Positions 9,587 through 17,199 of a stretch of 64,000 nt of DNA are shown here, in pieces. This stretch comes from Alphaproteobacteria bacterium (GTDB lineage Bacteria; Pseudomonadota; Alphaproteobacteria; SMXP01): NCBI GenBank assembly GCA_028285305.1, contig JANQPV010000044.1:349933-413932 (forward strand), read 5' to 3'. Under the pieces are notes generated by a model. The model had not been told where the DNA came from and did no database searches. It was given only the letters and a program-made list of their open reading frames with translations. Position 1 is the stretch's first letter, and every line of letters starts with the position of its first letter. The translations under genes were made by a program, and so were the position numbers.

Positions 9587-10485
9587 GTCTCGTCTTCAAC
9601 TTTTATTTCTTTGCTTTTCAAAGCGTCCGCCAGCCTGACTTTTGCGCTGCCGGGGCGTAACGGTTTTTGTTGGGATTCATGGGGTGCCCATCCCGTTAAA
9701 TGAATGATATCAAACGTCGCTTCAACTTTGCCTTCTTTGTTCGTGAATCGGTTGGTGTAGATCTCCATCATCCGAAAGAAGGTCTTCCGTCTCAAGAATG
9801 TCTTGCGCCGGTCCTTGAGTGCAGTCGTCCAGCCCATAGCGCGTAGATCTTGGAGGAGGGCGATGGGCGACGCATAGGCGACTTCGATCCTATCCACGTC
9901 GGTCACGGGGAGGGCAAATCCGGCCCGCTGTAGAAGGCCGCCCATATCGCGCACATCTGCAAACGGGCTGACACGGGGGGAGATGCCGCCTTCCAGTTCA
10001 CTTTCGGCTTCGAGGAATGCGGTCCGCAGTTCGTGTAAGGTTTCGCCGCCGAGCAGGGCAGCCATAAACAGACCGTCCGGCTTCAACGCGAGGCGCATCT
10101 GTGCGAGGGCGCCTGGCAGATCATTGACGGAGTGGAGCGAGAGGATGCTCAAGATCAGGTCTAAGGAGCCTGCCCCAAATGGCAGGGTTTCCTCATCGGC
10201 GATAAGACCTAGAGCGCCCTCGTTGCGGCCAGGCGTACGCAGATCCAAGCGGATCAGCCTCTCAGCATCCTTGTCATGTAGGTTTTGAAAGAGGTTCTCC
10301 AAATGCGGTCCGTCCGTGCTGCAAACGGCCGCCCGAGGAAAGGATCTGTTTACGGCGGTCAGCCGATCGACCATATCCTCGGTTGTTCGTGTAAAGAGGA
10401 AGCCATTCTCGGGGACAAGGGGGCCGGCCCTGAGGGCTCGTTTTCGTACGAGGCTGCGGTCGAATATTTCGGGAGTCGATGACAT
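9583..10485 (-). CDS. SAM-dependent methyltransferase, BioC / NDUFAF5-like
   Basis: Class I methyltransferase of 300 residues. The start IFDRSLVRKRALRAGPL resembles the alphaproteobacterial relatives of mitochondrial complex I factor NDUFAF5. Methyltransferase_11-type elements include LIRLDLRTPG, ETLPFGAGSLDLILSILSLHSVNDLPGALAQMRLALKPDGLFMAALLGGETLHELRTAF and SPFADVRDMGGLLQRAGFALPVTD. NDUFAF5 hydroxylates an arginine of NDUFS7 rather than methylating, so the reaction here is open. The ATG at 10485 is used because 54 extra upstream codons lack any homology and would run into cutA. It diverges from cutA across a 51-bp gap. Confidence 0.8.
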   Translation of the reverse strand: MSSTPEIFDRSLVRKRALRAGPLVPENGFLFTRTTEDMVDRLTAVNRSFPRAAVCSTDGPHLENLFQNLHDKDAERLIRLDLRTPGRNEGALGLIADEETLPFGAGSLDLILSILSLHSVNDLPGALAQMRLALKPDGLFMAALLGGETLHELRTAFLEAESELEGGISPRVSPFADVRDMGGLLQRAGFALPVTDVDRIEVAYASPIALLQDLRAMGWTTALKDRRKTFLRRKTFFRMMEIYTNRFTNKEGKVEATFDIIHLTGWAPHESQQKPLRPGSAKVRLADALKSKEIKVEDET

Positions 10486-10536
10486 AGTCCGGATGTAAGC
10501 GTCCCTGGTCAAAATCGCAAAGCAAAGGTCAAATAT

Positions 10537-10866
10537 ATGAGCGGGTATCAACTGGTCTACATAACAACATCCAGCGAAGAGGAAGCCGAGCTCATCGGCC
10601 GATCCCTCGTCGAACGGCGCCTTGCGGCCTGTGTGAATATTCTTCACCCGATGCGGAGCCTGTATTGGTGGGACGGCGAAATCGAGGAAGGACGGGAGAC
10701 CGTTCTGATTGCAAAAACCGTTTCAGGCAATGTTTCGGCATTGACCGGAGAGGTTAATCGCCTCCATTCTTACGAATGTCCATGCGTGGCGGTGCTCGAT
10801 ATCCGCCCAGACGTTGGGAATGGTGAGTATTTAAAATGGATCGCGAACCAAGCGGTTCCCCTTTAG
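10537..10866 (+). CDS. cutA: Divalent cation tolerance protein CutA1
   Basis: Small trimeric cytoplasmic protein of 109 residues linked to copper/divalent metal tolerance. The family pattern is clear: QLVYITTSSEEEAELIGRSLVERRLAACVNIL, SLYWWDGEIEEGRETVLIAKT, VNRLHSYECPCVAVLDI and the end NGEYLKWIANQ. Length is normal. Its last 31 bases overlap the start of comF in another frame, so translation of the two is probably coupled. Confidence 0.93.
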   Translation: MSGYQLVYITTSSEEEAELIGRSLVERRLAACVNILHPMRSLYWWDGEIEEGRETVLIAKTVSGNVSALTGEVNRLHSYECPCVAVLDIRPDVGNGEYLKWIANQAVPL

Positions 10867-11669
10867 CGGAGTCTCCTCGCTTCAATATTGCACGCCCTTT
10901 CAGCTACGGGCGGGCGGCTGGCCGTGCTCTGAAGGCAGGGAAGGCCGTTCTTGACGTTTTGCTGCCGCCTCAATGTCCGATCACCGGGGAGTTGGTCGAT
11001 CGACCTGGAGCCTTGTCCGGCAAAGGCTGGGCTCAACTCCAATTTATTGAGGCTCCCCAATGTGGCCGCTGCGGGCTGCCGTTTCCCTATGATCCTGCGC
11101 CAGATGTTTCCGTGCTCTGTGGAAACTGCGCCCGAAAAGAGCCCGTTTACGATCTTGCCCGCGCGCCGCTGGTTTATGACGACATCAGCGCGCGTTTGAT
11201 CTTGCGGTTCAAGTACGGAGACCGGACGGACGGCGTGGCGCAGTTTTGTCGTTGGATGAAAGAGGCGGGGCGTGAGCTTTGGAGTGAGCATGATGTTCTT
11301 GTTCCGGTGCCGCTCCACTACGGCCGTCTTGTGCGCCGACGGTTTAATCAAGCCGCCGTTTTGGCGTCCGGCCTGGCGAAGACCACCGGGCTGACTTCGG
11401 ATCCGGTCCTCATTAAGCGCCGGCGCGCAACGCCCCAACAAAAGGGTCTCGGGTATCGGGCGCGCCACCGCAACGTGCAAGGGGCTTTTACGATTGAGAA
11501 AAAGCGCCATGCGGGTGTGCGGGGCGGGCGATTCGTCCTGGTTGATGACGTGCTGACGAGCGGGGCAACACTTGAGGCGTGTGCGCGGCTGCTGAAAGGA
11601 CACGGTGCGCAAAAAGTCTCCGTTGTCACCATCGCCCGGGTTGTGTCGGAGCAAAAGATTCCGATATGA
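10836..11669 (+). CDS. comF: ComF family phosphoribosyltransferase-like protein
   Basis: ComF-type protein of 277 residues, linked to DNA uptake or processing. An N-terminal zinc-finger region has CPITGE followed by CGRCGLPFPYD and CGNCARKEP. The phosphoribosyltransferase fold then shows LILRFKYGDRTDGVAQF, LVPVPLHYGRLVRRRFNQA, ATPQQKGLGYRARHRNVQGAF and the PRPP-binding loop VLVDDVLTSGATLEACA. The ATG at 10836 lies inside cutA (31-base overlap). Start sites further down would still keep the zinc finger, so the first 30 residues are uncertain. It is followed by glutaredoxin. Confidence 0.88.
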   Translation: MDREPSGSPLAESPRFNIARPFSYGRAAGRALKAGKAVLDVLLPPQCPITGELVDRPGALSGKGWAQLQFIEAPQCGRCGLPFPYDPAPDVSVLCGNCARKEPVYDLARAPLVYDDISARLILRFKYGDRTDGVAQFCRWMKEAGRELWSEHDVLVPVPLHYGRLVRRRFNQAAVLASGLAKTTGLTSDPVLIKRRRATPQQKGLGYRARHRNVQGAFTIEKKRHAGVRGGRFVLVDDVLTSGATLEACARLLKGHGAQKVSVVTIARVVSEQKIPI

Positions 11670-11684
11670 CGTTTTTCCAACAGG

Positions 11685-11954
11685 ATGAAAATGATGAAGC
11701 GGGTAACGATTTATACGCGCGATTGGTGCGGGTTTTGTGCCGCGGCGCTTATGCTCCTCAAGAAGAAGGAGGTTGCGTTCGAAGAGATCAACGCGACGGG
11801 CGACCAGGTGTTGCGAACCGAAATGATCGAGCGTTCGGGGGGCGGCAATACCTATCCCCAGATCTTCATCGGGGACGATCATATCGGCGGGTGCGATCAA
11901 CTCTATGACTTAGATGCGTCCGGGGAATTGGACCGAATGCTGGGACTGGCTTGA
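11685..11954 (+). CDS. grxC: Glutaredoxin 3 (GrxC)
   Basis: Glutathione-dependent thiol oxidoreductase of 89 residues. The active site is CGFC (in RDWCGFCAAAL) rather than the more common CPYC. The glutathione-binding TYPQIFIGDDHIGGCDQLYDLDASGELD is canonical. Three possible ATGs occur within 9 bases (11685, 11691, 11694); AGGATGA just upstream fits the later ones best, and MKRVTIY is the usual family start. The gene sits between comF and a nitrilase-type hydrolase in a tight co-directional string. Confidence 0.92.
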   Translation: MKMMKRVTIYTRDWCGFCAAALMLLKKKEVAFEEINATGDQVLRTEMIERSGGGNTYPQIFIGDDHIGGCDQLYDLDASGELDRMLGLA

Positions 11955-11963
11955 GGAAACTTC

Positions 11964-12800
11964 ATGAGCTCAAAATTTCGTGTTGCGTGCGTTCAGATGC
12001 GCACCGGCAAAGACATCAAGAGAAACATCGAACAGGCGTCCGATCTGATCCGGGCGGCTTCGGACAAGGGGGCGTCGTTTATCGCGACACCCGAAACTAC
12101 CCATTATATGGAGCTTGGGGGAAAAGAGCTCTTTACCAACACAAAGGAGCAGGCAAAGGATTTGGGCCTTAAGCGTTTTCGCGAATTGGCAACCGAACTC
12201 GATGTCCACCTGCTCATTGGATCGCTGACCATAAAATTGTCCAAGGATAAGGTTGCGAACCGCTCATTCTTGATCAGCAATAAAGGAGAGATTCTAGCAA
12301 CTTACGACAAAGTGCACATGTTCGACGTGCAGCTTGAGTCCGGGGAATCCTACCAAGAGTCCAAAAATTTCAAGCCCGGTAAACGCGCCGTTGTGGCTGA
12401 TATCCCAGGCGCGAGCGTGGGACTAAGTGTCTGTTACGACTTAAGATTTCCTTATCTATACCGGGCGCTTGCCCAAGCTGGGGCGCAGATCCTGACCATC
12501 CCGTCGGCCTTTACCCAAACCACCGGCGAGGCCCATTGGCACATTCTACTGCGGGCTCGGGCGATTGAGACTGGATGCTATGTGATGGCGCCGGCTCAAG
12601 GGGGAACCCATGAAAATGGGCGGAAAACCTATGGGCACAGCGTGATCGTGGATCCTTGGGGAGAAGTCTTGGCCGAAGCGTCGAACGATCCCGGCGTGAT
12701 TTGGGCGGACATTCAGCTTGAGCGGGTGTCTCAAGTGCGGGCGCAGATCCCGTCATTACGCCACGATCGGGAGATTGTGGCGCCGGCCGCCGCCCTTTAG
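11964..12800 (+). CDS. Carbon-nitrogen hydrolase, Nit1/Nit2 type (deaminated glutathione amidase-like)
   Basis: Nitrilase-superfamily amidase of 278 residues. The catalytic triad is Glu44 (TPETTHY), Lys116 (TYDKVHMFD) and Cys157 (SVCYDLRFPYLYR). The RFPYLYRAL and HWHILLRARAIETGCYVMAPAQGG blocks match the Nit1/Nit2 branch, whose members remove deaminated glutathione or omega-amides. GAGGAAACTTC gives a good ribosome site before the ATG. Its place directly after grxC fits a glutathione-repair role, which is an inference from family and context. Confidence 0.88.
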   Translation: MSSKFRVACVQMRTGKDIKRNIEQASDLIRAASDKGASFIATPETTHYMELGGKELFTNTKEQAKDLGLKRFRELATELDVHLLIGSLTIKLSKDKVANRSFLISNKGEILATYDKVHMFDVQLESGESYQESKNFKPGKRAVVADIPGASVGLSVCYDLRFPYLYRALAQAGAQILTIPSAFTQTTGEAHWHILLRARAIETGCYVMAPAQGGTHENGRKTYGHSVIVDPWGEVLAEASNDPGVIWADIQLERVSQVRAQIPSLRHDREIVAPAAAL

Positions 12801-12920
12801 CACTCTTTGCAAAGGATTGCCAAAATGCGGAATTGTCCCCATATTGAGGTCAGGTATTCGGCTTACGATCTGTTAAGGGGCTTCGAAGGAAACTAGCAGT
12901 CCCAGTTGCATTAGGTGCTT

Positions 12921-13364
12921 ATGATCAAATATTCGCTCATTTGCGAGAACGACCACGAGTTTGAAGCGTGGTTCCAGAACAGTGAAGCTTACGACAAGCT
13001 GGCGAAGCTCAACCAGCTTGAATGCACTGTGTGCGGCACGAATGCGGTCACTAAGGCCATCATGGCGCCTAATATCGGCACCAAAGGCAACAAGAAACAG
13101 GATGTCACGCCGGCGACTCAAGCCAAGGCGAAACAAGCCATGTTTACCGCCGTGGCCGCACAGGTGCGCGACTATGTCGAGAAGAACTTCGATGATGTGG
13201 GCAAGGATTTTCCCGAAGAAGCTCGCAAGATCCATTACGGAGAATCGGAAGAGCGCGGCATCTACGGGGAGGCCACGCCCGTTGATGCCAAAGAACTCAT
13301 CGATGAAGGGATCGACGTTGTCCCTCTGCCCGCAGACGAGAAAGACAAAGAGTCCGTGAACTGA
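12921..13364 (+). CDS. DUF1178 family protein
   Basis: Conserved 147-residue protein of unknown function. The N-terminus MIKYSLICENDHEFEAWFQNSEAYDKL followed by LECTVCG looks like a rubredoxin/zinc-ribbon pair of cysteine knuckles (ICENDH and CTVCG). The C-terminal half is helical and charged, with AAQVRDYVEKNFDDVGKDFPEEARKIHYGE and ERGIYGEATPVDAKELIDEGIDVVPLP, which is the DUF1178 signature. ATG 12921 is preferred over the in-frame GTG 12915, with TTAGGTG just ahead. In many alphaproteobacteria this gene follows a nitrilase and grxC, as here. Confidence 0.88.
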   Translation: MIKYSLICENDHEFEAWFQNSEAYDKLAKLNQLECTVCGTNAVTKAIMAPNIGTKGNKKQDVTPATQAKAKQAMFTAVAAQVRDYVEKNFDDVGKDFPEEARKIHYGESEERGIYGEATPVDAKELIDEGIDVVPLPADEKDKESVN

Positions 13365-13827
13365 GGGGGTGTTCGAGACTTTCTGCCCTGTGTTCTCTTA
13401 ATAACGTCCAATTCCGCAGTGAAGCGTTTGGCTGTGCATATTCGCCCTTCGGGTACGGATTGTTCCTTAGGGCCATCAGGACTTCCAATTGGGTTGTGTC
13501 ACCGATTGGCTGATAGGTGCTGTTATTGGCAGAAGGAAGTCGCAAAATCACATAGAACTTTGCTTTGCCGCAAACGGTGCTTCCGAATTTCGTCGGGTAC
13601 GGACCTAACGCAAGTCTACAATTGAAGCCGGATTTCAGTAGAGCGCAATGCGGCTTGTTTCAAATGCGCTTGCTCCACGGAAATCTGCTGTGCTCAGGGT
13701 GGGTGAGATCGCAGGATTTAACAGTATTCGGGAATTGTGTTAAGCATCTGTCGATCAGCCGTACGACTGACCGATTGCCTTGGCTTCTTCGGCCCGGCCA
13801 TCCATTTAACACTATTGGAAATAGTAT
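13365..13827 (+). other. Gene-poor gap with no supported feature
   Basis: These 463 bp carry no reading frame with family features, no tRNA-like cloverleaf and no clear terminator. A 97-codon plus frame (13565-13858) has no hydrophobic pattern, start signal or compositional support and runs into the lipoprotein gene on the other strand. Near the right end a short dyad ACTATT-GGA-AATAGT could help end the minus-strand lipoprotein transcript. Confidence 0.5.
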
Positions 13828-14160
13828 TCAGGGCATGCCACATTCTTCTTCTTGGTGACTTTCTCCCTGAGAGGCCAATAATGTCCAGGTTTTTTGTAAT
13901 GAAGCTTTTGCTTCTGCGCGACTAACCTTTCCGTCACCGTCCAAATCAAATTCGGGTGGATACTCTATCACTGTCGCGATCAAATAGCGTCCGTCCTGCG
14001 ATGACTCAACTACTAAGTTTGGCTTATTTTGCGCTTCTTCCGGATATGGCTCAACGCCTCGAACTGCTGAACATCCGCCCAATAAGGGCACAAGTACGAC
14101 CGCCACCAGTTTTCCCAATTGCAAACAAGCAGGCTTGAGACGATTCTTATTGTCAATCAT
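13828..14160 (-). CDS. Putative lipoprotein with one EF-hand
   Basis: Short exported protein of 110 residues; family not recognised. Residues 16-30 form a lipoprotein signal ending in the lipobox LLGGC (Cys30). The C-terminal half holds one canonical EF-hand calcium loop, D72-D74-D76-G77-K78-S80-E83 (in FDLDGDGKVSRAE). It could bind Ca2+ at the periplasmic face of a membrane. The local sequence is AT-richer than the flanking core genes, suggesting an accessory origin. The terminal EEECGMP has no known meaning. Confidence 0.6.
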   Translation of the reverse strand: MIDNKNRLKPACLQLGKLVAVVLVPLLGGCSAVRGVEPYPEEAQNKPNLVVESSQDGRYLIATVIEYPPEFDLDGDGKVSRAEAKASLQKTWTLLASQGESHQEEECGMP

Positions 14161-14249
14161 TTTGTGACTTTAGTATTGCTTCAGATTGGTCGCCAATTTC
14201 CAGAATTGGACATAGTGTGAAGGGAAGCGATAATCTTCGTCAAATGGAT

Positions 14250-14597
14250 CTACTTTTTTTCCGGAGTATCATTCGTCTTCATAAACGGGCCAAATATTAT
14301 CGCCAGGAGAATTATGACTCCCCAGAATGCTAGTTCAAATTGAAGTTTCCAAGCCAAATATGATCCGAATGAGCTGCTAATTAACTTCTGAATTCCTACC
14401 CATATTGACCAAACAAACGCACTTCCAAGAAAGAAAACTGCTAGAAACAGTATGCCAGATACGATAGCGCTAAAGTGTCTCTTCGTAACTATCAGCATCC
14501 AAACTATGGCTGCACCACCTATTTGAACTAAAGTATATGCGGTGCTGGCCGCAGTTATGTTTCGATTGTTCAGAAATTCGATTATTTGGTCGAGCAT
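14250..14597 (-). CDS. Hypothetical three-helix membrane protein
   Basis: Unrecognised 115-residue protein with about three hydrophobic segments: roughly residues 22-40 (TLVQIGGAAIVWMLIV), 43-65 (SAIVSGILFLAVFFLGSAFVW) and 86-105 (AFWGVIILLAIIFGPFM). A short charged tail ends DTPEKK. One 60-base row inside it has 40% GC by count, well below the neighbouring CDF gene. ATG 14597 is used; an in-frame GTG lies at 14606. Together with the EF-hand lipoprotein it forms a small AT-rich patch between DUF1178 and the metal-transport pair. No function is proposed. Confidence 0.55.
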   Translation of the reverse strand: MLDQIIEFLNNRNITAASTAYTLVQIGGAAIVWMLIVTKRHFSAIVSGILFLAVFFLGSAFVWSIWVGIQKLISSSFGSYLAWKLQFELAFWGVIILLAIIFGPFMKTNDTPEKK

Positions 14598-14874
14598 AGT
14601 ATCCACCGAAACGAAAATTGCGAAGTCTACTATGACTTCGAGTGTGACAATTTGTTATACTTATGCAAGGCATTCCGACGATCCTACCTCCATTCGAATC
14701 TTTTTGCACTATTACAAATACTGCTAAGTCCACGACAAACGATTGCCGCTCCCGAAGGTGGTTCGGACAGTGTATCGTCGTAGCGGCAAAACCTTTTATG
14801 AGCGATATACGACGTTAGGGCCTGTGAAATCTCGTCCAATTCAGCGATGGCGGATCGCGCCACGATCGTCCGCC

Positions 14875-15546
14875 CTACGAACTTGCCACGGCTTCCCCCT
14901 CCGCCGCCTTCAGCTCACTGAGGGATTGGAGCAAGATTTGATAGGCAGACATCAGGAACAGTGCGGCCATGGCGGCGGCGACGATTAGATCGGGCCAGGC
15001 GGTGCCGGTGATCGCCACCGCCCCCGCCGCTCCGATCACGGCTACATTGCCGATGGCGTCATTGCGGCTGCACAGCCAGACGGAGCGCACATTGGCATCG
15101 CCGTTACGGTAGCTCATCAACAGCATCACGCTTAGGACATTGGCGGCAAGGGCGAGGGCGCCGATGAGACCCATGGTTTGGGCGACAGGTTCCGGATTGG
15201 TGAACACCTGATAAGCTGTTGTGCCCAGGATCCCCAGCCCCATGAGGGTGAGGGACGCGCTTTTGATCAAGGCTGTCCGCGCGCGCCAGGCGGCGGACTT
15301 TCCGATGGCCCAAAAGCTCAAGGCATAGGTGAGGGAATCGGCCAGGAAATCGAGCGCGTCGGTTTTGAGGGCTTGGGATTGCGCGGCGAAGCCAGCGCTC
15401 ATCTCCACCACGAACATGGTGGCATTGATGGCAATGATCGCGATCAGCACACGCTTATAGGCGGGGTCCATCCCTTCAAATTCGAGGGTGGCGCCACAAC
15501 AGGCGCCCGCTGTTTCCTCAGGTTTTTCCACGTTTGCGGCTTTCAT
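14875..15546 (-). CDS. Cation diffusion facilitator-like transporter lacking the C-terminal domain
   Basis: Inner-membrane metal efflux protein of the cation efflux family, 223 residues with about six helices. The helix 2 metal motif is seen as D63/D66/D70 in TDALDFLADS. Helix 5 has SRNDAIGN (Asp163), the variant found in a CDF subgroup, instead of HxxxD. A Cys-Cys pair (ACCGATLE, residues 16-17) near the cytosolic N-terminus may gather metal. The usual C-terminal cytosolic dimer domain is missing, since the protein ends soon after helix 6. It diverges from a MerR regulator with an operator between them, which implies metal-induced expression. The metal is likely Zn, Cd or Co, by regulator type only. 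Confidence 0.82.
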   Translation of the reverse strand: MKAANVEKPEETAGACCGATLEFEGMDPAYKRVLIAIIAINATMFVVEMSAGFAAQSQALKTDALDFLADSLTYALSFWAIGKSAAWRARTALIKSASLTLMGLGILGTTAYQVFTNPEPVAQTMGLIGALALAANVLSVMLLMSYRNGDANVRSVWLCSRNDAIGNVAVIGAAGAVAITGTAWPDLIVAAAMAALFLMSAYQILLQSLSELKAAEGEAVASS

Positions 15547-15581
15547 GCCTGTTCTTGAAACACTATAGATCTTAACCTAGT

Positions 15582-15604
15582 ACCTCTAGTAACTATAGGT
15601 TCAA
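15582..15604 (-). promoter_or_regulatory. MerR-type operator and promoter of the CDF transporter
   Basis: A near-perfect dyad ACCTCTAGT-A-ACTATAGGT (15582-15600; one mismatch between arms) lies in the 72-bp divergent region. On the minus strand a -35-like TTGAAC (15604-15599) is followed 19 bases later by TAGGTT, so the dyad fills an over-long spacer. That is the hallmark of promoters that MerR proteins activate by untwisting DNA. The dyad resembles CadR/PbrR/ZntR sites. Confidence 0.75.
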
Positions 15605-15618
15605 GAGGAAAATACATT

Positions 15619-16044
15619 ATGAACCGAGGAATCGGCATTGGTGCATTGGCCAAACAAGCGGGGACCAAGGTCCCCACCGTTCGGTACTACGAACAAATTG
15701 GTTTGCTGCCTGAGCCCGATCGGACGGCGGGCAACCAACGGCGCTACAGCCAAGACCACGTCTCCCGGCTTGCCTTTATTCGCCACAGCCGCGATCTAGG
15801 CTTCACCCTTGAGGCTATTCGGGATCTTTTGGCGTTGGTCGATACGCCCGATCAGCCTTGCGAAGTGGCGGACCAGATCGCACGGCGGCAGATTGAGGAT
15901 ATCGATGTTCGTATCCGCCAGCTCACTGCGCTGCGCACGGAGCTGCTGCACATGGTGGATCAATGCGCCGGAGGCAAGATTGAAACGTGCCGTGTCATCG
16001 AAGTCCTGTCCGATCACGGCCAATGCGGCGTCGATGTGCACTGA
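15619..16044 (+). CDS. MerR family metal-responsive regulator (ZntR/CadR-like)
   Basis: Regulator of 141 residues. The N-terminal winged helix is GIGALAKQAGTKVPTVRYYEQIGLLPEPDR, followed by NQRRYSQDHVSRLAFIRHSRDLGFTLEAIRDLL and a long dimerisation helix. Metal-binding candidates are Cys81, Cys116 and Cys124, with Cys136 and the terminal His; this matches the ZntR/CadR pattern of one Cys at the start of the dimer helix plus a C-terminal loop. It should bind the dyad at 15582-15600 and switch on the divergent CDF gene when Zn, Cd or Pb rises. Confidence 0.88.
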   Translation: MNRGIGIGALAKQAGTKVPTVRYYEQIGLLPEPDRTAGNQRRYSQDHVSRLAFIRHSRDLGFTLEAIRDLLALVDTPDQPCEVADQIARRQIEDIDVRIRQLTALRTELLHMVDQCAGGKIETCRVIEVLSDHGQCGVDVH

Positions 16045-16160
16045 AGGTCCCTCTCTTGAACTCATGTGTGTCAAGCGCGTAGCGGGCGATGATTGACGAC
16101 TTGTTCATAGACGTTGTGCAGGTTGCCAGTTGACCGTGTTCAAAGCTTAATTGGTGTCAG

Positions 16161-17153
16161 ATGCCTGATGACTTAAGACCCAAAACCTCGCCTTTCGATG
16201 TGGCGATTGATATCGGGGGAACCACAACACGGATACTCTGTATCGACGGCGAGAGTGGCCAAGAGAAGCTCGTGCGCCTGGACTCGCAAAAGATACGCTC
16301 CGTACAAGATGTAGTGGACGGTGTTGCTTCACTCGTCGACCTGGGATCTATTGGAACCGTTGCTATCGGGGCTGCGGGACCAACGAAGGATGGAACGGTT
16401 GAGCTGACAAACTTGCCGTGGACTATTCAGCAGTCGGAATTTGAGCGACTCGTTCCGGGTGCGCGCATATCTATCATGAACGATATGGAAGCGTTGGCGT
16501 ACGGCGCGGTCGATCCTGTTGACGAAACCTCTCTGCGCAGCGGCAGCGCGTCGCCCAATGGCGCAAAGGTAATTCTTGCTCCGGGAACGGGGCTCGGTGT
16601 TGCGGCGATCGTTTGGCATGATCAAGCCGCCGTGATTGTGAGCACGGAAGCCGGCCATGTTTCCCTTGCCCCGATTGATGCCTTGACTGCCGCTTTGGTC
16701 ACCGACTTTGAGGTGTCCGGGGTGCGCGCAACTTATGAACGGGTGCTTTCCGGACCAGGCCTCGCGCGCATCTTCTCCTATCTTGTCCGTGCCGAGGGAA
16801 CAGGGGACGACACGCCGTTACCCGACCCCAAAGTCATCGTCCAGGCGGCGAGCAATGATCCTGCAGGGCTTGAAGCGCGGGCGATCCAAGCGTTTTGGGC
16901 CGTGCTCGCGTCCTATGCCGGAGACTTGGCGCTCGTCTTCAAAGCCACCGGCGGCGTCTTCCTCGCGGGCAACATCGTCAACTCGACCTATCAGATGATC
17001 GATAGGACCGATTTTGTTCAAGCGTTTGAGGACAAGGACCCGATGGAATCGCTTGTTCAAGACATTCCGGTCAATATTCTGCACGCCGAGGAACCAGTCC
17101 TCGCCGGTTTGACCGCCTTTTTGAAGTCGGAGCGAGGGACGAAGCCCGAATGA
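16161..17153 (+). CDS. glk: Glucokinase
   Basis: ATP-dependent glucose kinase of the bacterial Glk family, 330 residues, feeding glucose into glycolysis or the Entner-Doudoroff route. Motifs: phosphate-binding AIDIGGTTTRIL; GAAGPTKDGTVELTNLPW; the sugar-binding MNDMEALAYG; APGTGLGVA; STEAGHVSLAP; and the family signature TYERVLSGPGLARIFSYL. The C-terminal GGVFLAGNIVNS closes the ATP site. GGTGTCAG precedes the ATG. It stands alone, converging with the PQQ dehydrogenase gene; no sugar transporter is adjacent. Confidence 0.9.
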   Translation: MPDDLRPKTSPFDVAIDIGGTTTRILCIDGESGQEKLVRLDSQKIRSVQDVVDGVASLVDLGSIGTVAIGAAGPTKDGTVELTNLPWTIQQSEFERLVPGARISIMNDMEALAYGAVDPVDETSLRSGSASPNGAKVILAPGTGLGVAAIVWHDQAAVIVSTEAGHVSLAPIDALTAALVTDFEVSGVRATYERVLSGPGLARIFSYLVRAEGTGDDTPLPDPKVIVQAASNDPAGLEARAIQAFWAVLASYAGDLALVFKATGGVFLAGNIVNSTYQMIDRTDFVQAFEDKDPMESLVQDIPVNILHAEEPVLAGLTAFLKSERGTKPE

Positions 17154-17199
17154 CACCGTGGACGGTTTGCGGAGCGCAAATGCGCCCCGCGCCATTCGC

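Noticed and set aside
10863..11900. 345-codon minus-strand frame
   Set aside because: Shadow of comF and grxC, both with intact motifs on the plus strand.
13565..13858. 97-codon plus frame in the gap before the EF-hand lipoprotein
   Set aside because: No ribosome site, family pattern or hydrophobic structure, and it runs into an opposing gene.
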